The position numbers and the translations under genes were made by a program. Positions 5,620 through 8,712 of a stretch of DNA of 8,712 nt are shown piece after piece. The first letter of the stretch is position 1. Every line of letters starts with the position of its first letter. The notes beneath the pieces were generated by a model that made no database searches, had not been told where the DNA came from, and saw nothing but the letters and a program-made list of their open reading frames with translations. Source of the stretch: Deltaproteobacteria bacterium (GTDB lineage: Bacteria; Desulfobacterota; DSM-4660; Desulfatiglandales; HGW-15); assembly GCA_030671095.1 (NCBI GenBank), contig DAOVAK010000084.1, positions 1 to 8,712 on the forward strand, read 5' to 3'.

Positions 5620-6651
5620 TTAGTCTTCATTTATCACATTGATGAGTTGGCGCAGTCGACCGAAATCCTTTCGGTTGAAATCAAGGATGAGCCTTGGCAG
5701 ATGGGCAATTTCAGGCTCTTCGCTCTCTTCTGGAAGGGGGCCTGAGAGCAACAGGTCACCTTGGGGAATCAGGATGTCGCCAAAATGGTTCTTCACCTCT
5801 TCCACCTTCTGCTGATCAATTTGAGAGGTCAGGCGGATCACCAATCTCTCTCTCACGTATCTCAGGCTGTGATAGCGATGGTAAAACCGATCGATCCTTT
5901 TGACGGCTTCCTCTACTGAATCGATCCGTTCGAAAAGCTTAAAATCCATTTCGCTGATATAACCCTGGACCAGGACCTCTTTCCTGAAAAACTTGAGCCA
6001 GCGTGACCAATAGGTCCCATCAGGCTCATCTATGAGGACAAGGGGCATGGGGTTACGCTTCCCGGTTTGCAAGAGGGTAAGGGCTTCCATGGCCTCATCG
6101 AGGGTGCCAAATCCGCCGGGGAAAAGCGCAACGGCATCCGCCTCTTTGAGGAAGGCCACCTTTCGATTAAAAAAGTACTTGTAGGTAATATTCCGAGGGT
6201 TTCCCATAAGCACGGGGTTGGGATGCTGTTCGAAAGGAAGTCGAATATTAACGCCAAAGGAGTGTTCAGGACCCGCCCCTTCATTGACTGCCTGCATGAT
6301 TCCAGGACCTCCTCCTGTGATGACCATGTAACCCGCCTCTGTTAACTTCCCGCCGAATAGGTGTGCCATTTTGTAGGCACTCTCATTGGGTTGCGTCCTG
6401 GCCGAACCGAATACAGTCACCTTTTTCACGTTGCGGTACGGACCAAACACTTTGGTGGTGAAGCGCATCTCCTTTAAGGTGGAGTTCATGAGCTTCAGGT
6501 CTCCTCGATCATCTCCCTCCTGACCCGCTTTGAGGGCGGCCAAAATCATCTCTCGCACGATTTCCGGATGATGGATATGCCCTGCGAGTTCCATCAAGCC
6601 GTCGATCGACACATCCACGGGACCGTTGGTCCTGGTGAAATGAAGTTCCAT
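5620..6651 (-). CDS. LOG-family (TIGR00730) nucleotide phosphoribohydrolase
   Basis: A 343-residue cytoplasmic protein with the LOG / lysine-decarboxylase-like Rossmann domain at about residues 75-250. Key marks are VTVFGSART at about 78-86, VITGGGPGIMQAVNEGA at about 110-126, FNRKVAFLKEADA at about 161-173 with the conserved Arg, and the signature PGGFGTLDE at about 178-186, whose Glu is catalytic in the family. LOG enzymes cleave nucleoside 5'-monophosphates (cytokinin ribotides in plants; purine or pyrimidine monophosphates in PpnN-type enzymes) to base and ribose 5-phosphate. This protein is longer than single-domain LOGs (about 180-200 residues) and shorter than PpnN (about 450), with a helical N-terminal extension of about 70 residues and a C-terminal extension of about 90, so the substrate is open. 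The frame opens at a TTG (6690), but the ATG at 6651 has GGAGG 12 nt upstream and is preferred. Related repeats lie on both sides of the gene. Confidence 0.9.
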   Translation of the reverse strand: MELHFTRTNGPVDVSIDGLMELAGHIHHPEIVREMILAALKAGQEGDDRGDLKLMNSTLKEMRFTTKVFGPYRNVKKVTVFGSARTQPNESAYKMAHLFGGKLTEAGYMVITGGGPGIMQAVNEGAGPEHSFGVNIRLPFEQHPNPVLMGNPRNITYKYFFNRKVAFLKEADAVALFPGGFGTLDEAMEALTLLQTGKRNPMPLVLIDEPDGTYWSRWLKFFRKEVLVQGYISEMDFKLFERIDSVEEAVKRIDRFYHRYHSLRYVRERLVIRLTSQIDQQKVEEVKNHFGDILIPQGDLLLSGPLPEESEEPEIAHLPRLILDFNRKDFGRLRQLINVINED

Positions 6652-6736
6652 AGGGTTACGATGCCTCCAAAATGAGATCTTGTGCACCAATTATGGTACA
6701 TGCCTCATGTTCTTATGTTATTTAAATATTCGTAAC

Positions 6737-6829
6737 ATTTTAGCCTTTTGAAGCAACCGTGCAAAAACTCTTGGCGGGCTGAGCGGGGTTCGCTGGAGGG
6801 GCCAAAAACCAGGCCTTCTGTGCACGGTT
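6737..6829. repeat. Small dispersed repeat, copy B, with 9-bp inverted repeat
   Basis: The first 61 bp match copy A at 5529-5589 (about 79%, ungapped). In addition AACCGTGCA (6755-6763) and TGCACGGTT (6821-6829) form a perfect 9-bp inverted repeat, and the right part carries GAGGGGCCAAAAA, the mirror of the left end of copy A. It lies about 86 nt upstream of the LOG start. Read on the minus strand it also contains TTGCAC, 16 nt, TAAAAT (6764-6737), a weak sigma-70-like pair for the LOG gene; copy A keeps TTGCAG and CAAAAT at the same spacing. Confidence 0.55.
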
Positions 6830-7173
6830 TCTTCGGGGGGCTCCCTTGCCCTGGCGCCTGCGCACACGGGCCATCCAAACAGAGACCAGGCCAAGTTCAA
6901 TGGTGACAGAACAAGGCCTCAGAGCTACCTTGCTTTGTGCGCCATACTTAAAGGCACCGAGCAAATTTTTTGGCCACTCCAGAGAATGCCGCTTAGCCCA
7001 GGGGCTTTTCAAACGGCTAAAGTATTACAAATATTCTATTTTACCACATTTTTGCCAACTTTCCTTTCAAATGGATGGGGAACGTTTAATAGGGTTGGGG
7101 AATGATTTTGCTTCTTCGGAGGCATTGTCGGAGACCCGGCGAGTCGATTCTTTTTTGAGGCCATGCCCTTTTT
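6830..7173. other. Intergenic sequence with no supported gene
   Basis: This stretch between repeat copy B and the second GC-rich repeat shows short frames on both strands but no recognisable domain, no good ribosome site and no conserved-looking composition. The middle (about 7015-7075) is AT-rich, and the left part is GC-rich. It may be decayed coding sequence or more repeat material; I see nothing further in it. Confidence 0.45.
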
Positions 7174-7338
7174 CTCCCTCTCTCCGAGCTGTAGGCTCTA
7201 CCCTCCGGCCTGTAAGCCCTACCGTCCGGCGCGTAGCCCTACGGGGCGGAGCCCGGGCTGGCCTCCGGCTCGTAGAGCCTACGCCTCGGAGAGAAGCGGG
7301 GACGGAGTCGAGCCGGAAGCCGGGCCGGTGGCAAGGGG
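7174..7338. repeat. GC-rich palindromic dispersed repeat, copy 2 (long form)
   Basis: This shares both ends with copy 1 (1794-1873): CTCCCTCTCTCCGAG then GTAGGCTCTACCCTCCGG on the left, and GACGGAGTCGAGCCGGA with GGCAAGGGG on the right. The middle is expanded by further units of the type 'GTAG..CCTAC..CCGG'. The left arm at 7180-7201 and the inner arm at 7272-7293 are inverted repeats matching at 20 of 22 positions, so the transcript could fold strongly. As with copy 1, the right end sits next to the stop codon of a minus-strand gene, here the reductase ending at 7344. It could act as a 3' stabiliser or terminator, or be a REP-like mobile repeat. Confidence 0.7.
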
Positions 7339-7343
7339 ATATG

Positions 7344-8147
7344 TCAAAAAAACCTTCCCGTATGCGCGTGCACGTGATCCCCTATCCTTCTCATGCGCTC
7401 CAACTCTTCCTGGCTAAGAGCCCCTAGGTCTAGGGTCCGCAAGGCCTCTCGCATCTGTGCCCTGTTTTTTGGTCCACACACACAGACGTCCACACCTGGA
7501 TTGGAGAGAACAAAGCGGTAACAGTCGCTTGCCGAAGATGCGGCCTCACCCACGGGCATCTTTTTTGGGTTTAGGAGCTGTCCCCATCGCGTGGCTGTGT
7601 AGGAGACAATGCCCGGCCTCTCCTCACCCTGGAGATGGGGAAAGATCTCCTCTTCCGCGCCCCGGTGGGCCGCGTTGTAACGGATGTGGAAGAGGTCGAA
7701 AACACCCTCCTCGGCCAACCGGGGAAAGAGTCTCCGGTTGTGGCCGGAAAGCCCGAGGAACCGATACAAACCCCTCTCTCTCATGGCCAAGGCCCTGTCC
7801 AAGACCCGCTGGGAAGGCGGCTTGTTGTACCAACCCAAAAGCAGGATATCGGCGTGATCCACGCTCACAGCACGCAGGGCCTTCTTAAGAAAGGTCTCCA
7901 TGAGAACCGCAGAACGGGAATAGCTTTGGAGCACAATAACCAACGCCTCTCGCTTTCCCTGTTGGCAGATGTTCATTATCGCCTTGCGCATACCGCTTTT
8001 GCGCATGGACCCCCAATAGAAATAGTTGCAGCCCCGTTCGAACGCTTCTTCAAAAGCCTCCGCTGGCGCACCGTAGCTAGCCGCAACGCCCAATGGCCCC
8101 ACCTCGAGCCCGGTTCGTCCAAGGATCCGTGTTTTGTCTAACGCCAT
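7344..8147 (-). CDS. Aldo/keto-reductase-fold protein with substituted catalytic tetrad
   Basis: A 267-residue cytoplasmic protein. AKR hallmarks: an N-terminal hairpin (TRILGRTGLEVGPLGVAAS, about 6-24), the first barrel strands, a GLSGHNR segment at about 132-138 (the family's G-x-S-x-x), and a C-terminal cofactor loop NPGVDVCVCGPKNRAQMREAL at about 216-236. The catalytic residues of canonical AKRs (Asp, Tyr, Lys, His) seem absent. GCNYFYWGS (39-47) has Tyr44 where Asp is expected and no Tyr in the 'Y-G-x-E' position. VIVLQS has Gln74 for the Lys. ILLLGWYN has Gly105 for the His. It is also shorter than the usual 310-330 residues. It may be a divergent subfamily with other chemistry or a binding protein. 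The start at 8147 has AAGGAG 5 nt upstream. Upstream lie a large inverted repeat and a 4Fe-4S protein gene; downstream lies a dispersed repeat. Confidence 0.85.
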   Translation of the reverse strand: MALDKTRILGRTGLEVGPLGVAASYGAPAEAFEEAFERGCNYFYWGSMRKSGMRKAIMNICQQGKREALVIVLQSYSRSAVLMETFLKKALRAVSVDHADILLLGWYNKPPSQRVLDRALAMRERGLYRFLGLSGHNRRLFPRLAEEGVFDLFHIRYNAAHRGAEEEIFPHLQGEERPGIVSYTATRWGQLLNPKKMPVGEAASSASDCYRFVLSNPGVDVCVCGPKNRAQMREALRTLDLGALSQEELERMRRIGDHVHAHTGRFF

Positions 8148-8167
8148 CTCATCTCCTTAAATTATTA

Positions 8168-8475
8168 GTAACGTTCAAAAGTGTTGGCACAATCTTTTGA
8201 ACCAGCAAGTTTTAATCGGATAGTCGACTCTTCGGCAATGCCAATCTCCTCAAGGTGATATCTATTTTGCTCCTTGCCGGTGGTCTGATCTTTGAGACTT
8301 TGAGAAAGATTTCCTAAATAATAACGGGACATTCTGCGATTAGTTAATGGGCGTAAAGCCTCAAAGATCAGACCACTGCGAAGTTTCGGTGGAATTTTTT
8401 CTGAGATATCACCTTTCGGAGACCGGCATTGCCTCCGACTAGATAACAGCAGATGCCAACACTTTTGAACGTTAC
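8168..8475. repeat. 308-bp imperfect inverted-repeat element with perfect 22-bp ends
   Basis: Bases 8168-8189 (starting GTAACGTTCAAAAG) are the exact reverse complement of 8454-8475. Further arms pair in nested order: GGCAATGCC (8234-8242) with GGCATTGCC (8425-8433), AAGGTGATATCT (8252-8263) with 8404-8415, and a 17-bp arm (8280-8296) with 8360-8376, leaving a central loop of about 63 nt. An extra local hairpin, GTTCAAAAG/CTTTTGAAC (8173-8181 and 8194-8202), sits in the left arm. The element could be a MITE-like non-autonomous mobile element, a decayed insertion sequence or a structured RNA. It encodes no supported protein. An 8-bp target duplication is not evident (flanks AATTATTA and CAAGAATT). 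Confidence 0.8.
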
Positions 8476-8626
8476 CAAGAATTTACGGGGCAGTCCTTGG
8501 GCCTGTCTTTGATCTAGGCCCAAAAACGCATCCCCTATGTATGCTCCATGAGATGTGCTAATCGCGATAGGCAAATTGAACGATGGGTTCTATGGCGATG
8601 GATGGGAGAACCTGCAAGTAGGCATA

Positions 8627-8712
8627 TCAAGAGAGTAAGGCTTTATTGAATTTCACCTCCATGGCCCTTGCCGGGCAGGCTACCACGCACAACTCGCAGG
8701 CACTACATCTGT
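8627..8712 (-). CDS. C-terminal fragment of a 4Fe-4S ferredoxin-type protein (runs off the window)
   Basis: Reading from the window edge on the minus strand, the frame gives RCSACELCVVACPARAMEV, then FNKALLS and a TGA stop at 8627-8629. C-x2-C-x2-C-x3-C-P is a complete [4Fe-4S] cluster motif of bacterial ferredoxin type, so the protein carries electrons in an anaerobic or redox enzyme or is a stand-alone ferredoxin. Only 27 residues plus stop are visible. The rest lies beyond 8712, so the parent protein cannot be named. The last Cys-Pro is 16 residues from the end, meaning the cluster domain is C-terminal. It lies upstream of, and on the same strand as, the aldo/keto-reductase-like gene, separated by about 480 bp containing the inverted-repeat element. 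Confidence 0.78.
   Translation of the reverse strand, partial: RCSACELCVVACPARAMEVKFNKALLS

Noticed and set aside
6740..7012. Minus-strand 90-residue frame
   Set aside because: Its C-terminal third is made of dispersed repeat copy B, and it has no recognisable domain or good ribosome site; probably repeat-derived.
6846..7427. Plus-strand 193-residue frame
   Set aside because: It runs through the GC-rich dispersed repeat and into the 3' end of the reductase gene; composition and lack of domains argue against a real gene.
7457..8141. Plus-strand frames opposite the reductase (7457-7888 and 7635-8141)
   Set aside because: Shadows of a well-supported minus-strand gene in GC-rich sequence.
8168..8475. 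Insertion sequence of IS66 type (ends begin 5'-GTAA)
   Set aside because: Only the GTAA start fits. There is no transposase, no matching 8-bp target duplication, and the rest of the terminal sequence does not resemble what I recall of IS66 ends.
8168..8475. Retron msr/msd or integron attC site
   Set aside because: No reverse transcriptase or integrase is nearby, and the ends lack the attC core-site pattern; the palindrome is also much longer than typical attC sites.
8368..8574. Minus-strand 68-residue frame overlapping the inverted-repeat element
   Set aside because: About half of it is the right arm of the palindrome, with no domain and no ribosome site of note.

Overview
The window reads as a chromosomal stretch from a Gram-negative proteobacterium or relative. 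Four lines point that way: an ECF sigma factor / membrane anti-sigma cassette with exported partners, exported proteins with ordinary signal peptides, purine-rich Shine-Dalgarno sites, and balanced to moderately GC-rich coding sequence. The gene mix (GNAT, NAD(P)H-dependent flavin oxidoreductase, LOG protein, odd aldo/keto reductase, 4Fe-4S protein) and abundant small intergenic repeats would suit an anaerobic Desulfobacterota-like genome, but that placement is inference. All genes except one acetyltransferase lie on the minus strand. I see no tRNA, rRNA, CRISPR array, transposase or phage gene.

Region 1 (1-1722) is a tight minus-strand operon. It runs from an ECF sigma factor (1118-1678) to a single-TM anti-sigma-like protein (756-1121, ATGA overlap), a 71-residue exported acidic protein (548-763, 8-nt overlap) and an exported basic repeat protein of DUF3106 type (1-573). 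A perfect 8-bp hairpin lies just upstream of the sigma gene. The arrangement suggests a membrane-gated sensor that controls envelope proteins.

Region 2 (1723-2872) has a GC-rich dispersed repeat, then a secreted Arg/Asp-rich protein built of 11-residue repeats (1881-2576) with a recent 99-bp internal duplication, then a gene-free stretch holding a 12-bp palindrome. Region 3 (2873-5420) has a plus-strand GNAT acetyltransferase converging on a minus-strand run: a small basic-tailed conserved protein, a macro-domain-like protein and a nitronate monooxygenase/FabK-type flavin oxidoreductase. These three are spaced like an operon.

Region 4 (5421-7343) has a LOG-family nucleotide phosphoribohydrolase gene, with related ~61-bp direct repeats on either side, then a roughly 650-bp gene-free stretch that ends in a second copy of the GC-rich dispersed repeat. 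Region 5 (7344-8712) has an aldo/keto-reductase-fold protein whose catalytic tetrad positions all appear substituted. It is preceded by a 308-bp imperfect inverted repeat with perfect 22-bp ends. The C-terminus of a 4Fe-4S ferredoxin-like protein runs off the window edge.

No complete novel defence or mobile system can be shown here. The most unusual items are the inverted-repeat element, the dispersed repeat that abuts the 3' ends of two unrelated genes, the reductase lacking its tetrad, and the pair of exported highly basic repeat proteins beside the sigma cassette.
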